Origin: Bradyrhizobium sp. CB82
GTDB lineage: Bacteria > Pseudomonadota > Alphaproteobacteria > Rhizobiales > Xanthobacteraceae
Assembly: GCF_029714405.1 (NCBI RefSeq)
Contig: NZ_CP121650.1
Span: 2,671,001-2,735,000 of the forward strand
Length of the DNA: 64,000 nucleotides
Direction of reading: 5' to 3'
The position numbers were made by a program, and so were the translations under genes. The stretch's first letter is position 1, and every line of letters starts with the position of its first letter. Positions 1 to 9,736 of the stretch are shown here, piece by piece. Below the pieces are notes generated by a model, which was not told the DNA's origin, searched no databases, and saw only the letters and a list, made by a program, of their open reading frames with translations.

Positions 1-53
1 ACCCCGGCAGGTGAGGGGCCTTCTTAACGGGAAGAACTCCAGGGATCATTGAT

Positions 54-356
54 GTGAGCAACCTCGCAAGGATTGAACGCGATCCGAACTACCAGGAGCT
101 CGTGCGCCGACGTTCGTCGCTGGGCTGGATGCTGTCGCTGATCATGCTTGTCGTCTATTTCGGCTTCATCCTGCTGGTGGCCTACGCGCCCAAGTTCCTG
201 GGCACTCCGCTGGGCAGCGGCGTAACGACGATCGGCATTCCAATCGGATTGTCCGTCATCGTGCTCGCCTTCGTGCTGACGGGCCTCTATGTGCGCCAGG
301 CGAATTCCAGCTACGACGTACTCGTTCGCAAGATTGTCGAGGAGAACCGCTCATGA
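54..356 (+). CDS. DUF485 inner-membrane protein, partner of acetate permease
   Basis: This 100-residue protein has two membrane segments (about residues 24-46 and 60-82) and the DUF485 layout: a charged N-terminus with an NPNYQEL-like stretch ([16 protein letters not shown]) and a short charged tail. Members of the family are almost always encoded just before an acetate/solute symporter and are thought to be small accessory membrane proteins. The start is GTG, because the ATG two bases upstream is followed at once by a stop. Its stop overlaps the ActP start (ATGA), so the two are translationally coupled. Confidence 0.88.
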   Translation: MSNLARIERDPNYQELVRRRSSLGWMLSLIMLVVYFGFILLVAYAPKFLGTPLGSGVTTIGIPIGLSVIVLAFVLTGLYVRQANSSYDVLVRKIVEENRS

Positions 357-2044
357 AGAAGTTCTCTTGGTTAGTGGTGATCCTGCTCGCTGGCATGCCC
401 ACTTTCGCGCTCGCCGCGGGCACCATTGATGGCGGCTCCAAGCAGGCGACCAACTGGTCGGCGATCGGCATGTTCATAGGCTTCGTCGCCCTGACGCTCG
501 TCATCACCTATTGGGCCGCAAAGCGGACCGCGTCGGCTGCAGATTTCTACTCGGCTGGCGGTGGAATCACGGGTTTCCAAAATGGCCTTGCAATCGCCGG
601 GGACTACATGTCGGCGGCCTCCTTCCTCGGCATCTCGGGCCTCGTCTACACCTCCGGTTACGATGGCCTGATCTATTCGGTGGGCTGGCTCGTGGGTTGG
701 CCGATCGTCACGTTTCTGATCGCCGAGCAACTGCGCAATCTAGGCAAGTTCACGTTTGCCGACGTCACGTCATTTCGGCTCGGGCAGACCGACATCCGTA
801 TCCTGGCGGCGTGCGGTTCGCTGGTGACCGTTGCGTTCTACCTGATTGCCCAGATGGTCGGGGCCGGCAAGCTGATCCAGCTGCTGTTCGGACTCGATTA
901 CTGGATCGCGGTGGTCCTGGTCGGCGGCCTGATGATGATCTACGTGACCTTCGGGGGAATGAAAGCAACAACCTGGGTGCAGATCATCAAGGCGGTGTTG
1001 CTGCTCTCAGGCGCAACGTTCATGGCCGGCGCGGTTCTCTACAAGTTCGGGTTCAGTCCGGAAGCACTGTTCGCCAAGGCAACCCAGGTGCATCCCAAGA
1101 AGGTTGCGATCATGGAGCCCGGCAGCCTGATCTCCAATCCGCTATCCGCGATCTCGCTCGGATTGGCGCTGATGTTCGGAACGGCGGGCCTGCCTCATAT
1201 CCTGATGCGCTTCTTCACGGTGAAGGACGCTCAAGCTGCCCGCAAGTCGGTGTTCTACGCCACGGGTTTCATCGGCTATTTCTACGTTCTGACGTTCATT
1301 ATCGGTTTTGGCGCGATCACGCTGGTTTCCACCGATGCCGCGTTTCTCGACGGCGCCATCCTGGAGAAGACCAAGAGCGGGATCGCGGCGATCAAGGGCG
1401 GCTCCAACATGGCCGCCATTCATCTCGCGAACGCGGTCGGCGGCAACCTGTTTCTGGGCTTCATCTCGGCCGTCGCCTTCGCCACCATCCTGGCCGTGGT
1501 GTCCGGATTGGCCTTGGCCGGAGCGTCATCCATCAGCCACGACCTCTATGGCATGGTGATCAAGCGCGGGGCAGCCAATGAGCAGGACGAGATCCGCGTC
1601 TCGAAGATTGCGACACTGGTCCTGGGCGTGCTCGCGATCTTCCTGGGCATCGTGTTCGAGAACCAGAATGTCGCCTTCATGGTAGGCCTCGCCTTCGCGA
1701 TCGCAGCCTCCTGCAATTTCCCGGTGCTCGTGATGTCGATCTTCTGGAAAGGCCTGACGACGCGGGGCGCGCTGATCGGCGGTTTCCTTGGTCTCATCAG
1801 CGCCGTGGTCGGCGTGGTGCTTTCGCCGGCCGTGTGGGAGGTGACGCTGGGCTATGCCAAGGGTTCGGCACCCATCAAGCTGGACAATCCGGCCCTGTTC
1901 TCGATGGCGCTCGCGTTCGCCGGCATCTGGCTGTTCTCCGTCCTGGATCGCAGCAAGCGTGCCGCTATCGACCGCGAGGGCTTTGACGCGCAATATATCC
2001 GGAGCCAGACCGGTATCGGAGCGGCTGCCGCTACGACGCACTAG
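353..2044 (+). CDS. actP: Cation/acetate symporter (sodium:solute symporter family)
   Basis: The 563-residue protein begins with a hydrophobic, signal-like segment ending FALAAG, followed by about 13 membrane segments of the SSS (SLC5-like) fold. Motifs seen are [17 protein letters not shown] near residue 65, [11 protein letters not shown], and [16 protein letters not shown], all typical of ActP/YjcG. It should import acetate and similar short monocarboxylates with Na+ or H+. The length matches E. coli ActP (about 549). It overlaps the DUF485 gene by 4 bases and is followed by a signalling-type protein and an exonuclease. The exact substrate is inferred from the family. Confidence 0.9.
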   Translation: MKKFSWLVVILLAGMPTFALAAGTIDGGSKQATNWSAIGMFIGFVALTLVITYWAAKRTASAADFYSAGGGITGFQNGLAIAGDYMSAASFLGISGLVYTSGYDGLIYSVGWLVGWPIVTFLIAEQLRNLGKFTFADVTSFRLGQTDIRILAACGSLVTVAFYLIAQMVGAGKLIQLLFGLDYWIAVVLVGGLMMIYVTFGGMKATTWVQIIKAVLLLSGATFMAGAVLYKFGFSPEALFAKATQVHPKKVAIMEPGSLISNPLSAISLGLALMFGTAGLPHILMRFFTVKDAQAARKSVFYATGFIGYFYVLTFIIGFGAITLVSTDAAFLDGAILEKTKSGIAAIKGGSNMAAIHLANAVGGNLFLGFISAVAFATILAVVSGLALAGASSISHDLYGMVIKRGAANEQDEIRVSKIATLVLGVLAIFLGIVFENQNVAFMVGLAFAIAASCNFPVLVMSIFWKGLTTRGALIGGFLGLISAVVGVVLSPAVWEVTLGYAKGSAPIKLDNPALFSMALAFAGIWLFSVLDRSKRAAIDREGFDAQYIRSQTGIGAAAATTH

Positions 2045-2150
2045 AACTTGCGGAACACGTTTTGGCCCCGGCCGGTCCGATGGACCAGCCGGCGCCCCGT
2101 TTCATTGTCGCCGTCCGGTTCCGGATCGTCCACGTCGTCGGAACGCCGAG

Positions 2151-3953
2151 ATGCCCAAGGCATTCGACATCAGCAACCCGCCGTTCGATCGTCTGGCGTC
2201 GAGCGAAGCCGAGACGCTGCGGGCCTCGCTCGATATCGCGTACTACCGTCCGGGCGAAGCAATCATCGGCAGGGATACTCCGGCGGATGCTCTCTATGTC
2301 GTTATCAAGGGCACCGTCGAGGAGTGGGATGAAGCCGGTCTGCTCGCCCTGCTTGGTCCAAAGGATACCTTCGACAGCCGTGCACTTGTCCACGACCGGA
2401 ACGGGCATGCTTTTGTCGCCCGCGATGAGACGCTTTGCTACGTCATCCCCAGGAAAACGGCCCTTGGGCTGATCAAGGCCAATGCACGCTTTGCCGCGTT
2501 CTTCTACCGCGAAATCTCGCAAAAGCTGGATGAGCTTGCAAACGACGAGGAAGCCAGGCGCTACGGCTCGCTGATGAACGCAAAGGTCGGCGAACTGTTT
2601 CTGCATGCGCCATCGTTCGTGGCTGCGAGCGACACGATCGAAGCCGCCGGTCACCGGATGCGCGAGATCGGCAGCAATGCGCTGTTTGTCCGCGACGGCG
2701 AGCGGATCGGCATCGTTACCGGCATGAATCTGTCCAAGGCGGTGGTGCTGCGGCGTCAGTCGATCCAGACGCCGGTACGCGAACTCGCGAACTTCGACAT
2801 CGTGTCAGTGCGGCCCGACGATTTCGTCTCCTCGGCTCTCCTGCTCATGACGAAACACAACAAGCGGCGTCTCGCAGTTCACGATGGCGAACGGTTCGTT
2901 GGCGTCCTGGAAGAAATCGACCTCCTGGGCTTTCTGGCAGGCAGCGCTCAGGTCATTGCCGGCCGCATCGATCGGGCATCAAGCGAGCAGGATCTGGCGA
3001 TTGCCGCGCGGCAGATCGAAGCGCAGGTACGCTTGCACCGGCGGCAGGGCGTCAAGGTGGAGGTGATCGCCGAGATCGTCTCAGACCTCAACCGGCGCCT
3101 GATGTCCCGGCTGTTCGAGATGGTCGCACCGGCCGAGTTGCGCACCAGCAGTTGCCTGATCGCGATGGGCAGCGAAGGGCGAGGCGAGCAGACCGTGCGC
3201 ACCGACCAGGACAACGGCCTCATCCTCGAAGGCCCGATCGAAAGCGAAACGCTGGAGCTGTTCCGGAACGAGTTCTCCGGCGCCCTGGAGCGTTTCGGCT
3301 TTCCGCCCTGTCCCGGCAACATTATGGTGAGCAATCCGGCATGGTCCAAACCACTTTCCGACTATCTTGCGGATTTCCGCCGCTGGCTCGCAATCCCCGA
3401 CCAGGCCGCGCACATGAACGTGGCCATTATCTATGACGCGCAAGCGTTCGCCGGCAATGAACAATTGCTGGACAAGGCCAAGATGGCACTGATCGACCTG
3501 ATCCGCGGCGAGCAGGCATTCCTGGCCCATTTCGCGCGCGCGATCGACGCCTTCGAAACGCCGATCGGTCTCTTCAATAACCTCATCACATCCGAGGGCA
3601 GCGGAGACGCGCTTGACCTCAAGAAGGGCGGCATTTTTCCCATCGTGCATGGCGTTCGCAGCCTCGCCCTCGAGCAGGGCTTGCGCGAGACGTCCACCGA
3701 CAAGCGGATATCCCGACTCTGCGACCTGGGAGTCTTGCGAACCGATTTTGGTCGCGACTTGAAGCAGGCCTTCCGATTCCTGCTGATGCTCCGGATCGAC
3801 GGACAACTCGCCGCGTCCGCCGGCACGTCCGGCACGCTGGTAAGACCCGCGCATTTGTCGAGCATGGAACGTCATCTGCTGCGAGACGCGCTCCAGGTCG
3901 TGAAACAGTTTCGCGATATCGTTCGTCATCACTTCAAGCTCGGCATCTTCTGA
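2151..3953 (+). CDS. cNMP-binding/CBS/DUF294 nucleotidyltransferase-like regulator
   Basis: The frame stays open upstream, but the ATG at 2151 starts the homologous region (MPKAFDISNPPF), giving 600 residues. In order I see a cyclic-nucleotide-binding fold (about 10-125), two CBS repeats (about 145-265), then a GlnD-like nucleotidyltransferase domain with the motif GSEGRGEQTVRTDQDN near residue 340 (DUF294) and the DUF294 C-terminal helical domain. Such proteins sit next to sodium:solute symporters and probably sense nucleotides and adjust transport or acetate metabolism, but their reaction is not established. The gene is co-directional with actP, with a gap of about 106 bases. Confidence 0.88.
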   Translation: MPKAFDISNPPFDRLASSEAETLRASLDIAYYRPGEAIIGRDTPADALYVVIKGTVEEWDEAGLLALLGPKDTFDSRALVHDRNGHAFVARDETLCYVIPRKTALGLIKANARFAAFFYREISQKLDELANDEEARRYGSLMNAKVGELFLHAPSFVAASDTIEAAGHRMREIGSNALFVRDGERIGIVTGMNLSKAVVLRRQSIQTPVRELANFDIVSVRPDDFVSSALLLMTKHNKRRLAVHDGERFVGVLEEIDLLGFLAGSAQVIAGRIDRASSEQDLAIAARQIEAQVRLHRRQGVKVEVIAEIVSDLNRRLMSRLFEMVAPAELRTSSCLIAMGSEGRGEQTVRTDQDNGLILEGPIESETLELFRNEFSGALERFGFPPCPGNIMVSNPAWSKPLSDYLADFRRWLAIPDQAAHMNVAIIYDAQAFAGNEQLLDKAKMALIDLIRGEQAFLAHFARAIDAFETPIGLFNNLITSEGSGDALDLKKGGIFPIVHGVRSLALEQGLRETSTDKRISRLCDLGVLRTDFGRDLKQAFRFLLMLRIDGQLAASAGTSGTLVRPAHLSSMERHLLRDALQVVKQFRDIVRHHFKLGIF

Positions 3954-3954
3954 A

Positions 3955-4626
3955 ATGCTCCCTCGTGCGCTCAAGCGATTGCTGCATCAGGCGACCCTGA
4001 GCGATCAGTCGTATCGCTTCATGTTCGATCGTCCGCCGGACGACGACGTTGTTGTCATCGATTGCGAAACGACCGGTCTCAACGCGCGGACGGACGACGT
4101 TGTCACCATTGCCGCAATCAAGATCCGCGGCAATCGCATCTTGACCAGTGAGCATTTCGAGGCAGTCGTGCACCCCGACAGCGAGATGGTGGCGGAAGCC
4201 ATCAAGATCCACCGCTTGCGTCAGTCCGATGTCGAGGCGGCGCCGATCGTGTGGAAGGTGCTGCCGAGCTTTCTGCGATTCATCGGCTCGCGCCCGCTGA
4301 TCGGCTACTATGTCGACTTCGACATCGCCATGCTGGACAAGTACATCCTTCCGCTGGTGGGTATCGAGCTGCCGAACGAGCGCATCGAAATTTCCCGGCT
4401 CTACTACGAGCGCAAATACGGTGACGCGCCCCCCAACACGTCAATCGATCTCTCCTTCGCCGCAATCCTCCGGGACTTGGAGATTCCGACCCTTGCACAG
4501 CATGACGCTTTCGATGACGCCTTGATGACTGCGATGATGTTCGTCCAGTTGCGCGACCTTGGCCAACGCGGCGTGCGGATTGCTCGGCAGCGCACCAGCC
4601 CGGTTTTCAATCCAACCGGCGCATAA
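3955..4626 (+). CDS. 3'-5' exonuclease, DnaQ/PolC-like DEDDh type
   Basis: The 223-residue protein carries the three exonuclease motifs: Exo I VIDCETTGL (near residue 35), Exo II GYYVDFDIAMLD (near 118) and Exo III HDAFDDAL (near 182). The last has the His-x4-Asp spacing of the DEDDh class. It probably removes nucleotides from 3' ends of DNA or RNA with two metal ions. It starts one base after the stop of the DUF294 protein, so it belongs to the same operon. Pairing of a DUF294 protein with such an exonuclease behind an acetate symporter is a recurring arrangement, but the physiological link is unknown. Confidence 0.88.
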   Translation: MLPRALKRLLHQATLSDQSYRFMFDRPPDDDVVVIDCETTGLNARTDDVVTIAAIKIRGNRILTSEHFEAVVHPDSEMVAEAIKIHRLRQSDVEAAPIVWKVLPSFLRFIGSRPLIGYYVDFDIAMLDKYILPLVGIELPNERIEISRLYYERKYGDAPPNTSIDLSFAAILRDLEIPTLAQHDAFDDALMTAMMFVQLRDLGQRGVRIARQRTSPVFNPTGA

Positions 4627-4684
4627 GCGAGGCCCGGCGCTACGTCCCACGCGGGGTTGCGGGATGAAATAGGTGGGTGACGAA

Positions 4685-4715
4685 AGAAAAATGCGGAGAA
4701 CGCCCGCATTTGTTG
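4685..4715 (+). terminator. Candidate terminator after the actP operon
   Basis: A perfect 8-bp inverted repeat, AAATGCGG (4689-4696) and CCGCATTT (4704-4711), encloses a 7-base loop. It is preceded by an A-rich run and followed by a T-rich stretch, so it could end transcription from the upstream operon and might work in both directions. The 4627-4980 interval holds nothing else I can recognise apart from this hairpin and the upstream region of the cyclase gene. Confidence 0.6.
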
Positions 4716-4980
4716 TGGTCTGAAGGGAAGCTTCACAGGTTCGCTTTGGCGTCACATGTTCAGAGCGTCAGCGGCCCTTACTTTGTCCCGAGCGCGCCTG
4801 CTGCCGTGCAGATGTCAAAACTGCCGCCCTTCAAGTCGATCGTTCCCGACGAGGGCGCCGAGAGACAGAAGTTTCAGCTTGCCTACACAGATATCCATGC
4901 GCAGGATGATGGGGCAGTCTCGCTGTGCCACGTCGGCGGGTTCGGCGCGACCGCCAGAAGCGATCGGGGTGTGTGCCAAG

Positions 4981-7900
4981 ATGACCGATCTACAGCACTG
5001 GCTGGAAGAGATTGGACTGGCGCAATATGCCGAGTTGTTTGTTAGCAATGATATTGATTGGGAAATATTGCCGGATCTGACCGAGCGCGATCTGGAAAAG
5101 CTCGGCGTTTCTCTAGGGCACCGGAAAAAACTGGTTAAGGCAATCCAGGCTCGTTGCGGCTCGTCGCACGCCGCCAGCCGGTCCGTCGATCCCCGATCGC
5201 CGCACACGACAACCCAGAGCGCCGAGAGGCGCCACCTGACTGTGCTGTTTTGCGATCTCGTTGGTTCGACGTCCTTATCTGCACAGCTCGATCCCGAGGA
5301 GTTGCGTAAGATCCTCTTTGACTTCCAGCGCTGTTGTGGCGACGCCATTCGTCGCTATGACGGGCACATAGCGCGTCTTATGGGCGATGGAGTTCTCGCC
5401 TATTTCGGTTTTCCATCGGCCCACGAGGATGATGCCGAACGTGCGGTAAAGGCGGCGTTGGAGATGGTTGAATCGGTTCCGGCCGTGGCCGTTCCGGTCG
5501 CCGGAAAGCTTGAGGTCCGTATCGGTATTGCAAGTGGCCTCGTGGTTGTCGGCGATCTGATCGGAGAAGGCCCTTCGCGCGAGTTCGCGCTTGTCGGCGA
5601 TGCACCAAACCTGGCGTCTCGCCTGCAAGCCCTGGCCGAGCCTAGCCAGATATTGGTCGCCCCACGCACTCGGCTCCTGCTCGGCGGGTTGTTTGAATTT
5701 GCTGATCTCGGCGATCACAATTTAAAGGGATTCGAGCGACCGATTCGGGTGTGGAGAGTCGTAGCGCCAGGTTCGCTATCGAGTCGATTTGAGGCGCGTA
5801 CCTCCTTGCATTTGACGCCCCTGATCGGTCGGCAAGCTGAAGTGCGCCTCTTGCACAAGCAGTACAGCAAAGCGAAACACGGCAAGGGCCAGATAGTCCT
5901 GATCTCTGGCGAACCCGGAATTGGCAAGTCTCGACTTATCCTGGCCTTACGACACCGACTGGCCGGAGACAGATACGGTTTCTTGCAATTTCAGTGTTCG
6001 TCTTATCATACGAGCAGTGCGCTACACCCAGTCATCCATTATCTGGAGCATGCAGCGGATATAGCTCGCGATACCTCAGCTGCGGCTAGACTGAACAAGT
6101 TGGAGGATCTGGTACGCCGGACGACAGATCAAGCCAAGTCGATCGTTCCGCCTCTGGCAGCGCTGCTGTCGATCCCGCCCGACGATCGCTATCCCCAGCG
6201 AGAACTCACACCCGAGCAGCTAAAGGGCCAAACCTTCAGCGCTCTCCTCACTCTGCTGCAGGCCAGTGCCGAGCGGCAACCGATGATCCTCGTATTCGAG
6301 GACGTGCATTGGGCAGATCCAACGTCCCTCGAACTGCTCGAGCGTATCCGCGACAGCGTAAGGAATTGGCGCGTATTGGTCATTTTACTGCATCGTCCGA
6401 ATCTTACTTTGCCTTGGGCCGAACAACCGCACGTGACCTCGTTGGCGGTCAATCGACTGGACCGGGTGCAGGTGTCTTCAATGGTCCAGTCCCTGACCAG
6501 GGGCAAAGACTTGCCGCGGACCGCAATCGATCAAATTCTAGCCAAGACGGATGGCGTGCCACTCTTTGTCGAGGAAATCACGAAGGCCGTCCTCGAAAGC
6601 GGAGGTGGTGGATCGCGCGAAGAACGGTCCGGCGCGCATTCGACGCTGCTGGTGCCGGATACATTGCATGATTCGCTAATGGCTCGTCTGGACCTGCTCG
6701 CCCCAGCGAAAACTGTCGCTCAGATCGCGTCCGTAATTGGTCGTGACTTCTCCCTCGAGCTGTTGAAGGCGACGGCCCCGTTTTCGGAAAGCGATGTTCA
6801 GGCGGCCATCGATCGCTTGCTGGCATCCGGTCTGGTATTCCGAAGCGGTCACCTGAGCGATCAGAGCTTCTCCTTCAAGCACGCGCTCCTTCGAGACGAA
6901 GCCTATGCGAGCATACTTAATGACCAGCGCCGAAAGCTACATGGAAGGATCGCAGACATTCTATGCAGAGACGTCCCGGAAATTGCTCATACAGCTCCCG
7001 AAATCGTTGCGCAGCACTATGCCGAAGCGGGTAGACCCGAATTTGCGATCGACTACTGGATGCGGGCTGCGCGGCAAGCTAGTGCACGATCTGCTTTCGT
7101 CGAAGCCAGCACTCACCTTCAAATGGCCCTCAAGCGCTTGCTCGATCTTCCCTCGGGTTTGGAGCGCGACAATCGTGAGTTGCAACTGCAGCAGTCGCTG
7201 GGGAATGCGTTCGCCGCGTCAAAGGGGTTTGCCGCCGCCGAAACCGTTGAAGCTTACAAACGAGCGCTTGAGCTATGCAACACGGCCAAGAGCCCTGATC
7301 AGAGATTTGCGGTACTCAACGGGATCATTGCCTTCCACGTCACTCGAGGCGATTTCGAGCAGTCGCGGACATTGGCGGAAGAGTTGTTGATGCGAGCTCA
7401 GCAGCAGGATAACGCGATGCCCAAGCTGATCGGTCATCGTGCTCTGGGCCAGGCGCTGTTTCTGATTGGCGAATTGGCTTCTGCTCGTGATCATCTGAGC
7501 AATTCGCTCGGGTTATATGATGCGACGCATCACGCGCCACTTACCCCGATTGTTTCGCAGACCTATTTGACGCTTGCGTCTACGTTGCTTGGCGACGTCG
7601 ATCGCGGGCTGGCATCTGGCCAAGACGCGGTGCGCCTCGCCGAACAGCACCAGCATCCGCATAGTCTCTGCAATGCGCTCGCGTTTCTGGCTGGAGCGCA
7701 CGTGCTATGCGGAGCCTCAGATGCAGCTTTTCCGGTCGCCGAACGAACCGTTAGGCTAGCTACCGAATATGCGTTTCCGCTTTGGCTGGCAGGTGGCCGG
7801 ATGCTTCGAGGCTGGGCGAGTTGTGATCGCGGGAATGTGGAAGAGGGCCTTCCGGAGCTTCGCAAGAGCGTGAAGGCGCTGGAAGCGACTGGTGCGCTGA

Positions 7901-8307
7901 TTTGGGTGCAGTTCGCTCGCTATCTCCTGGCGCAGGCCTTCGCGAAAGCAGAGCAACTTGTCGATGCCATGAAGCTCGTTGACCAGACCTTGTTGACGGT
8001 AGCTGGAACGAGCGGTCGCTGGTACGAGGCCGAGCTTCATCGGTTAAAGGGCGACTTGCTGGTCAGGGGGAACGGCTCCCCAGCAGCCGCGGAAATCTGC
8101 TACGAAAGGGCGATAGCCGTTGCCGCGCGGCAGGGAGCACGCCTGTGGCAACTGCGCGCCTCGAATGCCCTCGCAGGGCTATGGTGTTCTCAGGGCAAGA
8201 TCCCGGCAGCGCGTGCTTTGTTGGCTCCGCTCAGCACGAGCATCGACGGGAAGATCATCATACCCGATCTGCGGTGCACGAAGGCTCTCCTCGCCGAGAA
8301 CGCGTAA
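4981..8307 (+). CDS. SAM domain - class III nucleotide cyclase - ATPase - TPR regulator
   Basis: The 1108-residue protein has a SAM domain (about 3-60, starting LQHWLEEIGLAQYAELF), a class III adenylate/guanylate cyclase domain (about 83-265) and a STAND/AAA-type ATPase (P-loop GEPGIGKS near 310, Walker B LVFEDVHWAD). A long helical C-terminus with TPR-like repeats follows. The cyclase keeps both metal aspartates (FCDLVGS and GDGVLAYFG) and the N-x3-R pair in VGDAPNLASR, so it may be active. The frame is open upstream to 4756, but homology begins at this ATG; no good ribosome site is visible. Codon use looks more AT-rich than in flanking housekeeping genes, suggesting transfer (impression, not measured). 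Confidence 0.85.
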   Translation: MTDLQHWLEEIGLAQYAELFVSNDIDWEILPDLTERDLEKLGVSLGHRKKLVKAIQARCGSSHAASRSVDPRSPHTTTQSAERRHLTVLFCDLVGSTSLSAQLDPEELRKILFDFQRCCGDAIRRYDGHIARLMGDGVLAYFGFPSAHEDDAERAVKAALEMVESVPAVAVPVAGKLEVRIGIASGLVVVGDLIGEGPSREFALVGDAPNLASRLQALAEPSQILVAPRTRLLLGGLFEFADLGDHNLKGFERPIRVWRVVAPGSLSSRFEARTSLHLTPLIGRQAEVRLLHKQYSKAKHGKGQIVLISGEPGIGKSRLILALRHRLAGDRYGFLQFQCSSYHTSSALHPVIHYLEHAADIARDTSAAARLNKLEDLVRRTTDQAKSIVPPLAALLSIPPDDRYPQRELTPEQLKGQTFSALLTLLQASAERQPMILVFEDVHWADPTSLELLERIRDSVRNWRVLVILLHRPNLTLPWAEQPHVTSLAVNRLDRVQVSSMVQSLTRGKDLPRTAIDQILAKTDGVPLFVEEITKAVLESGGGGSREERSGAHSTLLVPDTLHDSLMARLDLLAPAKTVAQIASVIGRDFSLELLKATAPFSESDVQAAIDRLLASGLVFRSGHLSDQSFSFKHALLRDEAYASILNDQRRKLHGRIADILCRDVPEIAHTAPEIVAQHYAEAGRPEFAIDYWMRAARQASARSAFVEASTHLQMALKRLLDLPSGLERDNRELQLQQSLGNAFAASKGFAAAETVEAYKRALELCNTAKSPDQRFAVLNGIIAFHVTRGDFEQSRTLAEELLMRAQQQDNAMPKLIGHRALGQALFLIGELASARDHLSNSLGLYDATHHAPLTPIVSQTYLTLASTLLGDVDRGLASGQDAVRLAEQHQHPHSLCNALAFLAGAHVLCGASDAAFPVAERTVRLATEYAFPLWLAGGRMLRGWASCDRGNVEEGLPELRKSVKALEATGALIWVQFARYLLAQAFAKAEQLVDAMKLVDQTLLTVAGTSGRWYEAELHRLKGDLLVRGNGSPAAAEICYERAIAVAARQGARLWQLRASNALAGLWCSQGKIPAARALLAPLSTSIDGKIIIPDLRCTKALLAENA

Positions 8308-8504
8308 ATTCCGCGAGCAAAAGAGTGCTTAAATCCCAAAGAATTCGTAACGGGTGCGAATAGTCGACTGGGACGACTGATCTTGGGAGAGTGACCCCAC
8401 TCCTGACAGTCCGAGAAGGCTACTGAAATGCGCTGAACGTGAACTGCAGACGAATACGACGACGTTTTCGCCGCGCATGCATCGGCTGCGCACATGTAGG
8501 TCGC

Positions 8505-9251
8505 TCAGGGACGCGCAATGAGCAACGGCTGCACATTCGCGCCACCCGCGATGAGAGGATTCGACGGTTCGAAGTGCTCGCTCAACTCTCGCTTCCTGAC
8601 GAGTGAGCGCGCAATCGCAAAGGCGTCTTTCAGGCTTTTGGCTTGCCGGAGCGCGACATTGAAAAAGGCATCGCCAAAATAGGTCCATCTGGCCTTGTCC
8701 TGGCAGCCGAACGACGAATGCTCGGCATCGGCCGCGGTGATGACGAGTACATCGGGGGTCGCGAGGCGAGGGATGAAGACGCCCGAATAGCAGGCCGAGA
8801 TAACCACCACCTTGTGTCGCACGCCCGTCCGCGCCAGCATTTCGGCGAGATTGGAGGGCGTGAGCGTTTGCATGAGCCGTCCCGCTTTGACTGCAAGCCC
8901 GTCAGGGGAGCCGTGCGAGGTGAGAATCAAGAACAGAACGTCGTTCTCGGCGTCCAGGCCATTGGCTGCAGCAAGCAGCGATTTGGCGAGCGCCTGGATC
9001 GTTGCTCGTCCACCAGTCCGCGAGTTGTACTGCACATCGATGGAGTCACTCCCGAAACGGTTCGCGACGACTTCGGCGGCCCCGGTCGCCTCACGTCTAA
9101 ACACGCCTTGATCGCCGTAAAGTCCGAAGGACACCACGCTCACCTTGTGGCCATCCTCGACGGCGTGCACTGACGAAACCGACGGCAAGCCGATCAAGAC
9201 AAGCGCGATCAGCTGCACACCAAGCCACCTGCACCAAGCTTTTGAGGTCAT
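8505..9251 (-). CDS. Exported C13-family (legumain/caspase-like) cysteine peptidase
   Basis: The 248-residue protein starts with a signal peptide (MTSKAWCRW, hydrophobic core, cleavage near SSVHA-VE). It then shows the caspase-like fold of peptidase family C13: the catalytic His in LILTSHGSPDGL (about residue 113) and the catalytic Cys in VVISACYSGVFIP (about residue 154), each at the end of a hydrophobic strand. It should act in the periplasm as an Asn/Asp-type endopeptidase or transpeptidase. The frame is open 29 codons further upstream, but the ATG at 9251 precedes the signal sequence. It is transcribed divergently from the RiPP-like peptide gene, 191 bases away, so a role with that cluster is possible but unproven. 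Confidence 0.82.
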   Translation of the reverse strand: MTSKAWCRWLGVQLIALVLIGLPSVSSVHAVEDGHKVSVVSFGLYGDQGVFRREATGAAEVVANRFGSDSIDVQYNSRTGGRATIQALAKSLLAAANGLDAENDVLFLILTSHGSPDGLAVKAGRLMQTLTPSNLAEMLARTGVRHKVVVISACYSGVFIPRLATPDVLVITAADAEHSSFGCQDKARWTYFGDAFFNVALRQAKSLKDAFAIARSLVRKRELSEHFEPSNPLIAGGANVQPLLIARP

Positions 9252-9442
9252 GAAGAATCTCGTTCTGCGATCGCCGCCACAATATAGCAGCGCGATGCGG
9301 TCATTGCGGAACCACTTGACATTGGACCCCAGATACATTGCCGCGGCAGCCGAAAACGTATATGGTCAGGGAACGCTCAGCCGGTTGTCCGCGCCGGCCT
9401 TTCGATCGACCCTCAAGTTGCGTCGCGAATAGGAGCATGACC

Positions 9443-9697
9443 ATGTCGATTGTGACAGTGAAGATCCTGGCGAGCCTCTTGCAGCTGCACGGGCCGGGCG
9501 CGACGATCGACAGCGATCATCAGGGCATCAACGCGTTGCTGGGCGATCTGCGCGGACAAGGCACCGAAGCCGTCACGGAGGTCGCCTTCAGACGAGGCGG
9601 GTTTGTCAAAGGGGCGAATGCTGGCGCCTTTCGCAGGGCCGGGTACGCTCCGGGAGTTGGTGCGTTCCGCAAAGGCGGATTTATCCGAGGCTACTAG
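9443..9697 (+). CDS. Putative radical-SAM-modified RiPP precursor (aromatic-X-Arg/Lys repeats)
   Basis: This 84-residue peptide lies 39 bases before a radical SAM/SPASM enzyme. Its N-terminal half (MSIVTVKILASLLQLHG to about residue 47) looks like a leader. The C-terminal 37 residues hold three copies of A-F-R-[R/K]-[G/A]-G-[F/Y] at 48-54, 62-68 and 74-80, and aromatic-X-basic triplets at F49, F54, F63, F75 and F80. Three-residue cyclophane RiPPs are crosslinked within aromatic-X2-X3 triplets, so this is a plausible multi-cyclophane core. An AGGAG at 9431-9435 sits 7 bases before this ATG, which I prefer over the ATG at 9437. It resembles what I recall of the GrrA or AmcA precursor families; the exact family is unchecked. 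Confidence 0.75.
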   Translation: MSIVTVKILASLLQLHGPGATIDSDHQGINALLGDLRGQGTEAVTEVAFRRGGFVKGANAGAFRRAGYAPGVGAFRKGGFIRGY

Positions 9698-9736
9698 GAT
9701 CGTCGTAGTTTCCTTTGAGTGCATCCCGGTATTGGC

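Noticed and set aside
511..1581. Long plus-strand frame inside actP
   Set aside because: Out of frame with the clear symporter gene; Arg-rich translation typical of an overlap artefact.
3081..3974. 297-codon minus-strand frame
   Set aside because: Antisense to the DUF294 gene, with no motif or ribosome site.
9316..9321. TTGACA as a -35 box for the RiPP-like peptide gene
   Set aside because: No acceptable -10 box at the right distance.
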